A DNA stretch of 64,000 nucleotides from Sphingomonas lutea (GTDB taxonomy: Bacteria > Pseudomonadota > Alphaproteobacteria > Sphingomonadales > Sphingomonadaceae), in the NCBI RefSeq assembly GCF_014396785.1, contig NZ_CP060718.1, positions 2,004,501 through 2,068,500 of the forward strand, written 5' to 3'. Below the pieces are notes generated by a model, which saw only the letters and a list, made by a program, of their open reading frames with translations, searched no databases and had not been told where the DNA came from. Both the position numbers and the translations under genes were made by a program. Of this stretch, positions 16,995 to 26,782 are shown one piece after another (position 1 is the stretch's first letter; every line of letters starts with the position of its first letter).

Positions 16995-18512
16995 TTATTG
17001 CGGCGGCTGAGTCACCCCTGACGTGGTCACCGGCTCGATCAGGGTGCGGCCGGTGACATCGGGCGTGACGATCGGCTGCGCGGGCAATTCGACCGGGTCG
17101 ACGGTGCGCGTAGCGGTTGCCGGGCGGCGCGGGTCGGACGCCCAGTCGTTCCAGCTGCCCGCGACGCGGCGGTAATTGCCGAGCGGGTCGTAGAGCGGCC
17201 CGCCGTCGAGCCCGAGGTCGCGAGCTTCGGCCTGGCCCATCGCATTGAGCAGCTGGAAACCGGCGACGTACGCATCGCGCCGCGCGGTCACGAGCAGCAC
17301 CTGCGAATTGAGCAATTCCTGCTCGGCATTGAGGACGTCGAGGACGGTGCGTGTGCCGACGCTCTGCTCGGCGCGGGCGCCCTCCAGCGCGAGTTCGTTG
17401 GCGCGCACCGCCACCGTATTCGATTCGATCGCCTGCACGGCGGCGCGATAGGTGGCAAAGGCCGAGCGTGTGGTCGAGACGACCGCACGTTCGGTACCGA
17501 CGACCTGTTCAACCAGCTGGCCCTCGGCGGCTTGCGCCTGCCGCGTGCGGGCCGCCGGCAGTCCGCCCTGGAAGATCGGAATGCGCGAGTTGAGGCCGAT
17601 GCTGGTTTCCGTACCGGCACGCGGAAAGGACTCGCCGGTCACGGGATCGCTGCCGTTCGATCCACCGAGCGCATTGACATAGGTGCCGCTGGCGACGCCC
17701 GACACGGTCGGAAGCCGCCCCGCCTGCGCCACTCGGACATCGAAGCGCGCGGCGTTGGCCTGGCGGGTAATCGCAATCAAGTCGGGATTGTTGTTGAGCG
17801 CCACGCGCACCGCTTCCTCGGCGGTGGCCGGGAGCGGCGGGAGCGGCGGCGGCGGAGCCAGCTGGCCGGGCGGGCGCCCGATCACGCGGCGATAATTGGC
17901 CTCGGAGGCGGTTAGCACACCCTGCGTCGTCACCAGGCGCGAGCGCTGCAGTTCGAGCCGGGCTTCGGACTGGGCGACGTCGGTCCGGGTCAAATCGCCA
18001 ATCTCGAACCGGTCGCGCGTGGCTTCGAGGTTGGTGGTCAGGACGCGCACCTGGTTCTGGTTGAGCTCGACAATCGCGCGATCGCGAATCACGTCCATGT
18101 AGGCGGCGACTGCCTCCGTGAAGACATCGCCTTCGACCGCGCGGAGAGTCGCGCGCCCGGCTTCGACCCGGGTTTCCGCGGCGCGGATCGAATTGCGAAC
18201 GCTGCCGCCGTTGAACAACGGATAGCTGAAGTCGACCCCGCCGCTTAGCGTCGGACCCTTGTTCGTACCGGTATCGAGGATGCCGCTGCGGGTAAGGTCT
18301 CGATTCAGTCCGACCGTGCCGCTGACCGACGGCCGGCCCGCGGCGCGTGCGATGGCCACTGCGGCGTCCGTCCCGCGAAGCGCCTCGCGCTGTCCGGTCA
18401 GCGTCGGGTTCGATCGATAGGCCGAAATCAGCGCTTCGCGCAGCGTGTCGGCCGAAGCCGTCCCTGCCATGAGCGCGGCCAGGATGCCGGCCGAAAGGAT
18501 TTTGCGATACAC
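16995..18512 (-). CDS. tolC: TolC-family outer-membrane channel protein
   Basis: Outer-membrane exit duct for type I secretion or tripartite efflux, about 505 residues. The signal peptide ends near TASADT. Two TolC repeats follow (LREALISAYRSNPTL and, near 240, EEAVRVALNNNPDLIA), each with long heptad-rich coiled-coil stretches; RTVLDVLNAEQELLNSQ is typical of the second. The C-terminal 70 residues are Pro/Thr/Val-rich. The GTG at 18512 was chosen because AGGGG lies 9 bases before it; the TTG nine bases further upstream has no room for a ribosome site. An isoaspartate methyltransferase gene lies just upstream. Confidence 0.9.
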   Translation of the reverse strand: MYRKILSAGILAALMAGTASADTLREALISAYRSNPTLTGQREALRGTDAAVAIARAAGRPSVSGTVGLNRDLTRSGILDTGTNKGPTLSGGVDFSYPLFNGGSVRNSIRAAETRVEAGRATLRAVEGDVFTEAVAAYMDVIRDRAIVELNQNQVRVLTTNLEATRDRFEIGDLTRTDVAQSEARLELQRSRLVTTQGVLTASEANYRRVIGRPPGQLAPPPPLPPLPATAEEAVRVALNNNPDLIAITRQANAARFDVRVAQAGRLPTVSGVASGTYVNALGGSNGSDPVTGESFPRAGTETSIGLNSRIPIFQGGLPAARTRQAQAAEGQLVEQVVGTERAVVSTTRSAFATYRAAVQAIESNTVAVRANELALEGARAEQSVGTRTVLDVLNAEQELLNSQVLLVTARRDAYVAGFQLLNAMGQAEARDLGLDGGPLYDPLGNYRRVAGSWNDWASDPRRPATATRTVDPVELPAQPIVTPDVTGRTLIEPVTTSGVTQPPQ

Positions 18513-18524
18513 GAGACCCAACCC

Positions 18525-19175
18525 CTAGAAAGTGAATGCCTTCGCCTGGGCGAACCCGGGGAGCGGCGGAACGCCGGCATCGCCGATCGATCGATGCCCG
18601 AACGACCCGCCGGACTTGAGCCCGACGATGAGCCGCGTGATCCCACGGTCGATCAGCGCCGTGCCGAGACGGCCGCCCTCGGCGAGTTGCTGGACGATCG
18701 CTTCGGGAATGTGGGGGACCGCGCCGTCGATCAGGATGAGATCATACGGCGCGCCCGCGGCGTGGCCCGCATCGAGCGGACCGCTGACGACGTCGATGCC
18801 GGCGTCCTTCGCATGCGCGGCGAGTTCATCGTCCGATTCCACCGCCGTCACGTCGACGCCCATCGCGCCGAGGATTGCGGCCGCGTAGCCGGTACCCGCC
18901 CCGATCACGAGCGCGCGCTCGCCCTTCACCGGCATCAGGCCTTGAAGAAGTTGCGCGAACGCGGCCGGCGCCGACAGAAACCGCCCGTTGCCGATCGTCA
19001 CCGCGCGGTCGACATAAGCCAGTGGACGCGAATGCGACGGCAGGAAGTTCTCGCGCTCGATCGACCCCATGGCGTCGATGACGCCGCGATCGGTCACCCC
19101 CTGCGGGCGCAACTGATTGTCGATCATGGCGCGGCGGGCGGCACCAAAGTCGGGTATGGGGGATTGCGCAGTCAT
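18525..19175 (-). CDS. Protein-L-isoaspartate O-methyltransferase-family protein
   Basis: 216-residue SAM-dependent methyltransferase of the PCMT family, which starts repair of isoaspartyl residues. DNQLRPQGVTDRGVIDAM matches the family N-terminus. The SAM loop is ALVIGAGTGYAAAIL, with the acidic VTAVESDDEL after it and LILIDGAVPHIPE. The canonical enzyme has a longer active-site region, and this shorter version next to tolC is widespread in alphaproteobacteria; true isoaspartate activity is not proven. The start ATG at 19175 avoids an upstream extension (MYYWHITA) without family resemblance. Confidence 0.85.
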   Translation of the reverse strand: MTAQSPIPDFGAARRAMIDNQLRPQGVTDRGVIDAMGSIERENFLPSHSRPLAYVDRAVTIGNGRFLSAPAAFAQLLQGLMPVKGERALVIGAGTGYAAAILGAMGVDVTAVESDDELAAHAKDAGIDVVSGPLDAGHAAGAPYDLILIDGAVPHIPEAIVQQLAEGGRLGTALIDRGITRLIVGLKSGGSFGHRSIGDAGVPPLPGFAQAKAFTF

Positions 19176-19385
19176 AGCTGTTATATGCCAGTAATACACC
19201 TGAGGTTCAAGCCCGCGCCGGGCGAAATCCCGCGCGCGATCGTGGATCCGTCCTTATCGGGCAGCGGCGCGCCAGCCAACCGCCATTGGTCGAACGAAAC
19301 GTCCTCCCGAGCGATGCGTGCGCCGGCAGCAGGATCAGTTCGGGCTTGACCGTGGCGGCAGGCTCTTGGAAAGGCCTTCCTTCTC

Positions 19386-19459
19386 GGCCCGATGGCGGAG
19401 TGGTTACGCAGAGGACTGCAAATCCTTGCACGCCGGTTCGATTCCGGCTCGGGCCTCCA
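19386..19459 (+). tRNA. tRNA-Cys (anticodon GCA)
   Basis: A 74-base cloverleaf including an encoded CCA. The acceptor stem is GGCCCGA/TCGGGCC, the anticodon loop CTGCAAA gives anticodon GCA, and the T-arm is GCCGGTTCGATTCCGGC. The discriminator base is T (U73), the known identity element for cysteinyl-tRNA synthetase. The flanks (19176-19385 and 19460-19635) hold no other feature I can recognise. Confidence 0.96.
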
Positions 19460-19635
19460 CTCTCTTCCTGCACTGGCGTCCATGATCGGACGCGCCTTGT
19501 TCGGAATCGGACAGGCGCCCGGGCGGTGCCGGTGGTCGGGTGGCGCGGGCAAAGCTAGCATCGCCCTTCAAGCTGCAAGCGACGTGCCAGTCGCGCGGTT
19601 TGACCCGCGCAAAGGTGCGTGTCACGGCGCTGGGC

Positions 19636-21026
19636 ATGAGCGACAAGCCTCCTTCGCAGCCGACCTGGGGCGGCCGCTTCGAAACGAAGCCCGCCGAGCT
19701 GATGACCCGCATCAACGCCTCGATCGGCTTCGACAAACGCCTGTGGCGCGAAGATATCGAAGCGTCGAAGGCGCATGCCGCGATGCTCCGCGACCAGAAG
19801 ATCATCCCCGCCGAGGACGCTGACGCAATCCTCAAGGGCCTCGATCAGATTGCCGAGGAATATGCGCGCGACGGCGTGCCCGTGCGCGATGAGCTCGAAG
19901 ACATTCACATGACCGTCGAGCATCGGCTGAGCGAACTGATCGGCCCCGCCGCCGGACGGCTGCACACCGCGCGCTCGCGCAACGACCAGGTCGCGACCGA
20001 TTTCAAATTATGGACGATGCGCGCGTGCGACGATGTGCAGCGCGCCATCTCAGACTTGCAAGACGCCCTTCTCGCGCGCGCCGAGGAACATGCGGAAACG
20101 GTGATGCCCGGCTTCACGCACTTGCAGGTCGCGCAGCCGGTGACGCTCGGCCACCATCTCATGGCCTATCACGCCATGCTCGACCGCGATTTCGTCCGCC
20201 TGATGGATGCGGAGCTGAGCATGTCCGAATGCCCGCTCGGCGCTGCCGCGCTCGCAGGCACGGGCTTCCCGATCGACCGCGAAGCCACGGCGCAAGCGCT
20301 CGGCTTTACCAGCGGCCCGACCGCCAACAGCCTCGACAGCGTGTCCGACCGCGATTTCGCGCTCGATTTCCTGGCCGCCGCGGCCTTTTGCAGTTTGCAC
20401 CTCTCGCGCTTGGCCGAGGAGCTGATTATCTGGGCCAGCCCGCAGTTCGGCTTCGTCAAACTCAGCGACGATTATTCGACCGGCAGCTCGATCATGCCGC
20501 AGAAGCGCAATCCCGACGCCGCCGAGCTGGTGCGCGGGCATAGCGGGCGGATCATCGGCTGCCTGACCTCGCTGATGGTGACGATGAAGGGCCTGCCGCT
20601 CGCTTATTCCAAGGACATGCAGGACGATAAGGAGCCGGTGTTCGAGGCGTACGACCTGTTAATGCTGTCGCTCGAGGCGCTGACCGGCATGATCGCCACG
20701 GTGACCTTCGTGCCGGAGCGGATGCGCGCCGCCGCCGAGCAGGGCTTTTCCACCGCCACCGACCTTGCCGACTGGCTGGTGCGCGAGGCGGGCGTGCCGT
20801 TCCGCGAGGCCCACCACATCACCGGCCGCGCGGTGAAGGTGGCGGAGGAACGCGGCTGCAACCTCGACGCGCTGCCGCTTGATGTTCTCAAGGACATCGA
20901 CCAGCGCATCGACGAGCGCGTGTTCGACGTCCTCAGCGTCGACGCGTCGGTCCGCAGCCGCACGAGCTTCGGGGCACCGCGCCTGAGCGTGTCCGCGAGC
21001 AGGTCGCGCGGGCGCGGGAGGACTGA
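19636..21026 (+). CDS. argH: Argininosuccinate lyase; 3' end frameshifted
   Basis: Cleaves argininosuccinate to arginine and fumarate, the last step of arginine synthesis. The start [15 protein letters not shown] is typical, [12 protein letters not shown] is the substrate loop and [15 protein letters not shown] is the fumarase/lyase signature with the catalytic Ser. The written frame runs to 21051 with an unrelated tail. If the G run at 20971-20974 had one more base, the frame would read [20 protein letters not shown] and stop at 21026 (463 residues), exactly the family ending. It is convergent with argG, across a palindromic repeat. Confidence 0.92.
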
Positions 21027-21037
21027 CGGCCTGCCAC

Positions 21038-21139
21038 CCCGCTTATCCTGAGTAGGGGCTGAGTAAAGCGAAGACCCGTATCGAAGGACGCACCACGGCC
21101 TTCGATACGCCGCTTGCGCGGCTACTCAGGATGAGCGGG
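21038..21139. repeat. ATCCTGAGTAG-type palindromic repeat between argH and argG
   Basis: The arms CCCGCTTATCCTGAGTAG (21038-21055) and CTACTCAGGATGAGCGGG (21122-21139) are complementary with one mismatch. Inside are CGTATCGAAGG-type and CCTTCGATACG arms. The right end runs 14 bases into argG, so the repeat encodes that gene's last codons and stop. A related copy lies at 54025-54138. Confidence 0.85.
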
Positions 21140-22373
21140 TTTTTGTCGGGTCGAGCCGCGCCTTGCGCTGCGCCAGCGTGCGTAACCGCAGCGCATTCAA
21201 CCGAATGAACCCTGCGGCGTCGCGGTGGTCGTAACTGCCGCTGCCTTCCTCGAAGGTGACCAGATCCTGGTCGTAAAGCGAATGCGCACTTTCCCGCCCG
21301 ATCACCGTGGCGTTGCCCTTGTACAGCTTCATCGTGACGCGCCCGGTGACATGCTGCTGGCTATGGTCGATCGCGGCCTGGAGCATCTCGCGTTCGGGCG
21401 CGAACCAGAAGCCGTTGTAGATCAGGCTCGCATAGCGCGGCATGAGTTCGTCCTTGAGGTGCATCGCGCCGCCGTCGAGCGTGATGCTCTCCATCCCGCG
21501 ATGCGCGGCAAGCAGGATCGTCCCGCCCGGTGTTTCGTAGACCCCACGCGACTTCATGCCGACGAAGCGGCTCTCGACCAGGTCGAGGCGGCCGATGCCA
21601 TTGTCGTGGCCGAGGCTGTTGAGCTTTTCGAGCAGCGACGCCGGCGACAGCGCCTTACCGTCGACCGCAACCGGATCGCCTTTCTCGAAGTCGATCGTCA
21701 CCGTCGTCGCCTCGTCCGGCGCGTCCTCGGGCGAGATCGTGCGCTGGTGGACATATTCGGGCGCGTCGACCGCCGGGTCCTCAAGCACCTTCCCCTCGGA
21801 CGATGAGTGCAGCAAATTCGCGTCGACCGAGAAAGGCGCCTCGCCCTGCTTGTCCTTGGCGATTGGAATTTGGTGCTTTTCGGCGAAGTTGATCAGCGCT
21901 TCGCGGCTGGCGTAGGGCCACTCGCGCCACGGGGCGATGACCTTGATGTCGGGCTCAAGCGCATAATAGCCAAGCTCGAACCGCACCTGATCGTTGCCCT
22001 TGCCGGTCGCGCCGTGACAGACCGCATCGGCGCCCACCTGCCGCGCAATCTCGATCTGGCGCTTGGCGATCAGCGGCCGCGCGATTGACGTGCCGAGGAG
22101 ATACTGCCCTTCATAGACCGTGTTGGCCCGGAACATCGGGAAGACGAAGTCGCGCACGAACTCCTCGCGCAGATCATCGATGAAGATGTTTTCGGGCCGG
22201 ACGCCGAGCATCTCGGCCTTGCGCCGCGCGGGCTCGACCTCGCCGCCCTGCCCCAGGTCGGCAGTGAAGGTGACGACCTCCGCATCATATTCGGTCTGCA
22301 GCCACTTGAGGATGATCGAGGTGTCGAGCCCGCCCGAATAGGCGAGCACGACCTTCATTTTTTTGTTCGTCAT
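21126..22373 (-). CDS. argG: Argininosuccinate synthase
   Basis: 415-residue ATP-dependent ligase joining citrulline and aspartate. The PP-loop is [12 protein letters not shown] at about residues 11-22. [17 protein letters not shown] and [19 protein letters not shown] are family signatures. The ATG overlaps the argF stop by one base (TAATG), which shows the two are co-translated in the argCJBFG operon. The last residues (TRSS) and stop lie in a palindromic repeat. Confidence 0.97.
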   Translation of the reverse strand: MTNKKMKVVLAYSGGLDTSIILKWLQTEYDAEVVTFTADLGQGGEVEPARRKAEMLGVRPENIFIDDLREEFVRDFVFPMFRANTVYEGQYLLGTSIARPLIAKRQIEIARQVGADAVCHGATGKGNDQVRFELGYYALEPDIKVIAPWREWPYASREALINFAEKHQIPIAKDKQGEAPFSVDANLLHSSSEGKVLEDPAVDAPEYVHQRTISPEDAPDEATTVTIDFEKGDPVAVDGKALSPASLLEKLNSLGHDNGIGRLDLVESRFVGMKSRGVYETPGGTILLAAHRGMESITLDGGAMHLKDELMPRYASLIYNGFWFAPEREMLQAAIDHSQQHVTGRVTMKLYKGNATVIGRESAHSLYDQDLVTFEEGSGSYDHRDAAGFIRLNALRLRTLAQRKARLDPTKTRSS

Positions 22374-23215
22374 TACGCCTTCTCGCCTAGCAGCCAGCGC
22401 ATCGCGCCGCGTGCGGTGTGCATCCGGTTTTCCGCCTGTCGCCATACCGCCGAGCGCGGCCCATCGATGACCGGCGCAGTCACTTCCTCGCCGCGCCGCG
22501 CGGGCAGGCAGTGGAGGAACCATGCGCCCGGTGCGCGGGCCATCAGCGCTTCATCGACTTGATAAGGCTCGTAAAGCGCGCGGCGTTCGTCGCTGTCCTC
22601 GCCGCCCATCGACACCCACACGTCGGTATAGACGATGTCCGCGCCCTCGACCGCTTCGTCCGGATCAGTGGTCGCGCCGTCGAGGCCATGCCCAGCCGGA
22701 CTTGCACTGACGAATTCCGCGCCCGCCAGCGCGCACGCCTGACCAAGCGAACGCGCGACATTATTGCCCTCACCGACATAAGCGATGCGCGTCCCCTCGA
22801 TACGGCCGAGCAATTGCTTGATCGTCAGCAAGTCCGCCAGGGCCTGGAGCGGGTGATCGGTGGCTGACAACATGTTGAGCACCGGCGCGACGTTCAGCGC
22901 CGCCATCTTTTCGAGCAATCCATGGTCGAACACGCGCGCCGCGATCACTGCGTGAAAGCAGGCCAACGTGCGGGTAATGTCCTCGACGCTCTCGCGCGTG
23001 CCGATGCCAAGTTCGGCCGGCTGCAAATAAACCGGATGCCCGCCAAGCTGCGCGGTCGCCAGCTCCATCGAGTTGCGCGTGCGTGCGCTCGGCTTTTCGA
23101 AGTAGAGCGCGACGCCCTTGCCCTGCAGGACGGGCGACGGCGCCGCTTCCGATAGCGCGAGGATGGCCTTCAAGTCCGCCGCGCTGAGATCGCGGATGGC
23201 AAGCAGATGCCTCAT
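22373..23215 (-). CDS. argF: Ornithine carbamoyltransferase
   Basis: Transfers the carbamoyl group to ornithine to make citrulline. The protein has 280 residues, shorter than the usual 300-340. The carbamoyl-phosphate motif reads Ser43-Ala-Arg-Thr-Arg47 where STRTR or SLRTR is usual. HPLQ stands in for the common HPCQ, and the [11 protein letters not shown] and SMGG (ornithine-loop) motifs are present, favouring ornithine as substrate. The start overlaps the argB stop by four bases. Confidence 0.93.
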   Translation of the reverse strand: MRHLLAIRDLSAADLKAILALSEAAPSPVLQGKGVALYFEKPSARTRNSMELATAQLGGHPVYLQPAELGIGTRESVEDITRTLACFHAVIAARVFDHGLLEKMAALNVAPVLNMLSATDHPLQALADLLTIKQLLGRIEGTRIAYVGEGNNVARSLGQACALAGAEFVSASPAGHGLDGATTDPDEAVEGADIVYTDVWVSMGGEDSDERRALYEPYQVDEALMARAPGAWFLHCLPARRGEEVTAPVIDGPRSAVWRQAENRMHTARGAMRWLLGEKA

Positions 23216-24081
23216 GCCGCGTCCCTGGTGACCATCGTGCCGACGCCGTGATCGGTCAGAAGTTCGATCAGCAGCGAATGATGCACGCGCCCGTCGATGA
23301 TGTGGGCGAAGCCGACCCCTTGGTCGACCGCATCGGCGCAGGCACGGAGCTTGGGGATCATCCCCTTGCCGATGCTCTCGTGCGACAGCCGGCCGCGCAG
23401 GTCGGTCGAGGTTAGCCGTTGCACCAGAGTGCTTTCGTCCCTCGGATCTTCGAGCAGCCCGGGCACCGCGGTCAAATAGACGATCTTTTCCGCCTCCATC
23501 GCCACGGCTATCGCCCGCGCCGCTTCATCGGCGTTGACGTTGAACGGCTGCCCATCAGGATTTGCGCCTACCGTCGACACCACGGGGGTCAGGCCATCGT
23601 CCAGCAGCCGATGCAACAATTCCGCGCGGACCGCCGTCACGTCGCCAACGAAGCCGAGTGCGGGATCGCGCGGCGTCACCGTCAAAAGCCCGGCATCCTC
23701 GCCCGACACCCCGACTGCGACGGGATGGTCCCCCGCCTGGCCGTTGATCGTCGCGACGAGGTCGCGGTTGATCTTGCCGACCAGCACCATGCGCACGATC
23801 TCAAGAGTCTCGGCATCGGTGACTCGAAGGCCGTCCTTGAACTCGGGTTCCTTGCCGACGCGGCGCAGCATCGCGTCGACCTGCGGCCCACCGCCGTGGA
23901 CCAGCACGCAGCGCACGCCGACGCTGCGTAGCAGGAGCACGTCCTGCGCCAGCGCAAGGTCGCTGTCGCGGTCGATCGCCGCGCCACCGAGCTTCACGAC
24001 GACGGACTTGCCGGCCCATTGCCGGATGTAGGGCAAAGCCTCGACGAGGATGCGCGCCGTATCGTGGGGAGTGAGGCTCAT
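23212..24081 (-). CDS. argB: Acetylglutamate kinase
   Basis: 289-residue kinase phosphorylating N-acetylglutamate, the second step of arginine synthesis and the usual point of arginine feedback in organisms using ArgJ. The glycine loops [10 protein letters not shown] and [14 protein letters not shown] bind ATP and substrate. [16 protein letters not shown] and GKGMIPKL are typical of the C-lobe. The N-terminal helix ([19 protein letters not shown]) resembles the element that lets arginine-sensitive forms hexamerise. Start and stop overlap argJ and argF in ATGA junctions. Confidence 0.96.
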   Translation of the reverse strand: MSLTPHDTARILVEALPYIRQWAGKSVVVKLGGAAIDRDSDLALAQDVLLLRSVGVRCVLVHGGGPQVDAMLRRVGKEPEFKDGLRVTDAETLEIVRMVLVGKINRDLVATINGQAGDHPVAVGVSGEDAGLLTVTPRDPALGFVGDVTAVRAELLHRLLDDGLTPVVSTVGANPDGQPFNVNADEAARAIAVAMEAEKIVYLTAVPGLLEDPRDESTLVQRLTSTDLRGRLSHESIGKGMIPKLRACADAVDQGVGFAHIIDGRVHHSLLIELLTDHGVGTMVTRDAA

Positions 24082-25244
24082 GACGTCGCTGCATTTTCCT
24101 TGATGTAGCCGGGGCCGAGATCGACCGAGACCGCGCGGCCCTTGCCGCTGCCGAGGCCCAGATCGATCAATATGTCGATCTCCGCGCCCTCGACGTGCGC
24201 GCGCACCGCATCGGCATCGTGCGGAATTTCGACGCCCGCCTGCGCCACTTTGACGCCGCCGTAGCTGACCGCCGAAGTCAGCGTGTCGAACTCCGCACCG
24301 CACGATCCCGCTTCGGCGAGCAAGCGGCCCCAATAAGGATCGGCGCCGTACCAGCTACACTTGATGAGGTTGTTGTTTCCGATCGACCTCGCGACCAGCC
24401 GCGCCTCGGCATCGCTCCTGGCACCGACGACCCGGACGATGACCAGCTTGGTCATCCCTTCCGCATCGCGCGCCATCATCAGCATCAGTTCTTCGCACAC
24501 CTGCCGCACATCATCCTCGAAAGCGGCAAGGTCGGCAGGCCGCCCTTTGCGGCCGCTTGCGAAGAGCATGACCGTATCGTTGGTCGAGGTCGCACCGTCG
24601 GTGATCAATTCGTTGAACGTCGCGTCGGTCGCGCGCTGCAGGATCGGCTTGAGCTCGCTCGGGCTTAGCTCGGCATCGGTAGTCATGAAGGCGAGCATGG
24701 TCGCCATGTTCGGCGCAAGCATCCCGCAGCCCTTGGCCATCCCGCCTACGGTGTAGCCGTCGCGCGCGATCGCCGCTTCCTTGGGGCGCGTGTCGGTGGT
24801 GAGGATGCCCTTGGCAGCATCGCGGTGCCCGTCACGGCTCAGCGTCTCGCCGAGGGCCGGGATGGCGGCAAGAATCCGCCGCATCGGCAGGCGGAAACCA
24901 ATCAGCCCGGTCGAGCAGACGAGCATGTCGCGCGGGTCGCAGCCGACGGCCTTGGCTGCCTCGGCACACATCGTCTCGGCGTCCTCACGGCCCTTGGCGC
25001 CGGTGCCGGCATTGGCGTTGCCGCTGTTGACCATGACGCCGCTGGCCATGCCGCCCGACACGTTGAGCCGCTCCAGGCTGGCATCGACCGGCGGGGCGCG
25101 GAACTTGTTCTGGGTGAACACGGCGGCGGTCGGCACCGGCTTGCCGTCGTCGGTGGCGAGCAGGCTGGTATCGCGCCGCCCGCCGGTCTTGATCCCTGCG
25201 GCATGCCCGGCGGCGACGAAGCCCTCGGCAGCAGTGACGCTCAT
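24078..25244 (-). CDS. argJ: Bifunctional glutamate N-acetyltransferase / N-acetylornithine transferase
   Basis: 388-residue ArgJ, which recycles the acetyl group from N-acetylornithine to glutamate and can also use acetyl-CoA. The self-cleavage site is Ala181-Thr182 in [10 protein letters not shown], giving alpha and beta chains with Thr182 as nucleophile. GATSTNDTV and [17 protein letters not shown] are other family marks. The ATG overlaps the argC stop by four bases. With ArgJ present, no separate argA or argE would be needed. Confidence 0.96.
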   Translation of the reverse strand: MSVTAAEGFVAAGHAAGIKTGGRRDTSLLATDDGKPVPTAAVFTQNKFRAPPVDASLERLNVSGGMASGVMVNSGNANAGTGAKGREDAETMCAEAAKAVGCDPRDMLVCSTGLIGFRLPMRRILAAIPALGETLSRDGHRDAAKGILTTDTRPKEAAIARDGYTVGGMAKGCGMLAPNMATMLAFMTTDAELSPSELKPILQRATDATFNELITDGATSTNDTVMLFASGRKGRPADLAAFEDDVRQVCEELMLMMARDAEGMTKLVIVRVVGARSDAEARLVARSIGNNNLIKCSWYGADPYWGRLLAEAGSCGAEFDTLTSAVSYGGVKVAQAGVEIPHDADAVRAHVEGAEIDILIDLGLGSGKGRAVSVDLGPGYIKENAATS

Positions 25245-26248
25245 GGAAAGACTCCGATCGGCGAGAGGCCCGCGCCTTCGTCGAGGCCGAGCATGAGGTT
25301 GGCGCACTGGATCATCTGACCCGCCGCGCCCTTGCCCAGATTGTCGATTGCCGACAGTGCAAGGATGCGGCCCGTGCGATCGTCGCGGCGAGCGGTGACC
25401 TGCACCCCGTTCGACCCGGCGACCCACTTGGTCGCGGGTGGTTGGTCGGTGACGTGGACGAACGGCTCGTCGGCATAAGCGACGCGCAGGAAGTCGAGCG
25501 GATCGCCCTCCCCCGTCGTGGTGGCGTAGCAGGTAGCGAGGATACCCCGCGTCATCGGCACCAGGTGCGGGGTGAACAGCACCGTGCCGCCAGTCGCCAT
25601 TTCCATCTCGGCGGTATGGCGGTGCGAAACGAGGCCGTACGCGGCGAAGCTGCCATCGACGTTGCTGAACCCGGTCGCTTCCTTCGCTTCGCGGCCTGCC
25701 CCGCTGACGCCGGACGCGGCATCGACGATCATCGACGCGGGATCGATCATTCCGGCGTCGACCAGCGGCTTGAGCGCCAGGATCGCCGCCGTCGCGTAAC
25801 AGCCTGCGGCCGCGACGGCCTTGGCCGAGCGGATCGCGTCGCGATGCAATTCCGGAATGCCGTACACGAAGCGGTCGAGCAGCTCGGGCGCTTCGTGAGC
25901 ATCGCCATACCAGCGCTCGTAAGTCGCGGAATCGTTGAGCCGGAAGTCCGCGCCGAGATCGACGAAGGGAATTTGCCGGTCGAGAATGGTCGCGGCCAGC
26001 CGCTGGCTGTGACCGTGCGGGAGCGCGGCGAACACGAGGTCGACGTCGTCCAGCGCCCTGTCGCCGAACTTTTCGAAGCTTCGGTCGGCAAAGGCGGCGG
26101 CAAGGTGGGGGTGCGCCGAGGAGACCGGCTGCCCCGCCTTGCTCTCCCCGAACAATTTGGCGGGCACGAGCGCGGGATGCGCGGCAAGAAGCCGCAGCAG
26201 TTCGCCGCCGACATAGCCGGAAGCTCCAAGGATTGCCGTCCGAATCAT
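25241..26248 (-). CDS. argC: N-acetyl-gamma-glutamyl-phosphate reductase
   Basis: 335-residue NADPH-dependent reductase for the third arginine step. The Rossmann motif [14 protein letters not shown] is at the N-terminus, the catalytic Cys lies in [12 protein letters not shown], and it ends [13 protein letters not shown]. It is the first gene of the leftward operon. The ATG at 26248 is preferred; an upstream ATG at 26275 would lie inside an ARG box and add nine residues without family resemblance. A pair of ARG boxes begins 23 bases upstream. Confidence 0.96.
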   Translation of the reverse strand: MIRTAILGASGYVGGELLRLLAAHPALVPAKLFGESKAGQPVSSAHPHLAAAFADRSFEKFGDRALDDVDLVFAALPHGHSQRLAATILDRQIPFVDLGADFRLNDSATYERWYGDAHEAPELLDRFVYGIPELHRDAIRSAKAVAAAGCYATAAILALKPLVDAGMIDPASMIVDAASGVSGAGREAKEATGFSNVDGSFAAYGLVSHRHTAEMEMATGGTVLFTPHLVPMTRGILATCYATTTGEGDPLDFLRVAYADEPFVHVTDQPPATKWVAGSNGVQVTARRDDRTGRILALSAIDNLGKGAAGQMIQCANLMLGLDEGAGLSPIGVFP

Positions 26249-26270
26249 GAGCGGGCCATATGCGGCCGAT

Positions 26271-26304
26271 TGCATGTTTATGCAATACAGTGCATATTTA
26301 TGCA
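26271..26304. promoter_or_regulatory. Paired ARG boxes between argC and argR
   Basis: Two near-identical 14-base palindromes: TGCATGTTTATGCA (26271-26284) and TGCATATTTATGCA (26291-26304). Their centres are 20 bases apart, about two helical turns, as expected for an ArgR hexamer. The second palindrome contains one in-frame ATG of argR and ends two bases before the next, so binding would block both divergent promoters. Confidence 0.88.
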
Positions 26305-26305
26305 G

Positions 26306-26782
26306 ATGGCTGAACTCAAGGACCGGCGCCAGCGCGCCATCGCCGACCTGATCCGCGCCGACGCCGTTTCGAGCCAGGACGAACTGGCCGAGCGCCTCGC
26401 CGACCTCGGATTTGCAGTGACGCAGGCGACGATTTCGCGCGATCTCGAGCAGATCGGCGCAATGAAAGTTCGCCGCGATGGCCGCTACGCTTATGTTTTC
26501 GCCGGCCAGTCCGATGCGCCGGCGGCGGGCCTTGCCGCCGTTCTGCGTTACTGGGCCCGCTCAGTAGAGCCCGCTGCGAACCTTGTTGTGGTGCGCACGC
26601 CGCCGGGGTCTGCGCACCTCATCGGAGTCGCGCTCGACCAATCGCAATTGCCGGAAGTCGTCGGCAATATCTGTGGCGACGACACCGTCTTCATCGCTTG
26701 CCGCAGCGGCAAGGATGCCGACGCGCTCAGCAGCAAGCTGCGCTCGATTGCGGGCGCTCATCAGCGTCCCCGCGGGCGATAG
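26306..26782 (+). CDS. argR: Arginine repressor ArgR
   Basis: 158-residue ArgR/AhrC-family repressor. The N-terminal winged helix reads QDELAERLADLGFAVTQATISRDLEQIGAMKVR. The C-terminal oligomerisation and arginine-binding domain carries GSAHLIGVALDQ and NICGDDTVFIACRS, including the Gly-Asp-Asp ligand motif. No Shine-Dalgarno is visible before the ATG at 26306 or the in-frame ATG at 26300, which lies inside the ARG box, so the message may be leaderless and autoregulated. Its end overlaps the convergent IHGV-repeat gene by 22 bases. Confidence 0.95.
   Translation: MAELKDRRQRAIADLIRADAVSSQDELAERLADLGFAVTQATISRDLEQIGAMKVRRDGRYAYVFAGQSDAPAAGLAAVLRYWARSVEPAANLVVVRTPPGSAHLIGVALDQSQLPEVVGNICGDDTVFIACRSGKDADALSSKLRSIAGAHQRPRGR

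Noticed and set aside
19386-19459. tRNA-Cys as an integration site for a mobile element
   Set aside because: No integrase, no direct repeat of the tRNA 3' end and no foreign-looking genes follow; argH is housekeeping.
22373-23215. ArgF as an acetyl- or succinyl-ornithine carbamoyltransferase
   Set aside because: The SMGG loop and the presence of argJ, which already yields free ornithine, favour ordinary ornithine carbamoyltransferase despite the unusual motifs.
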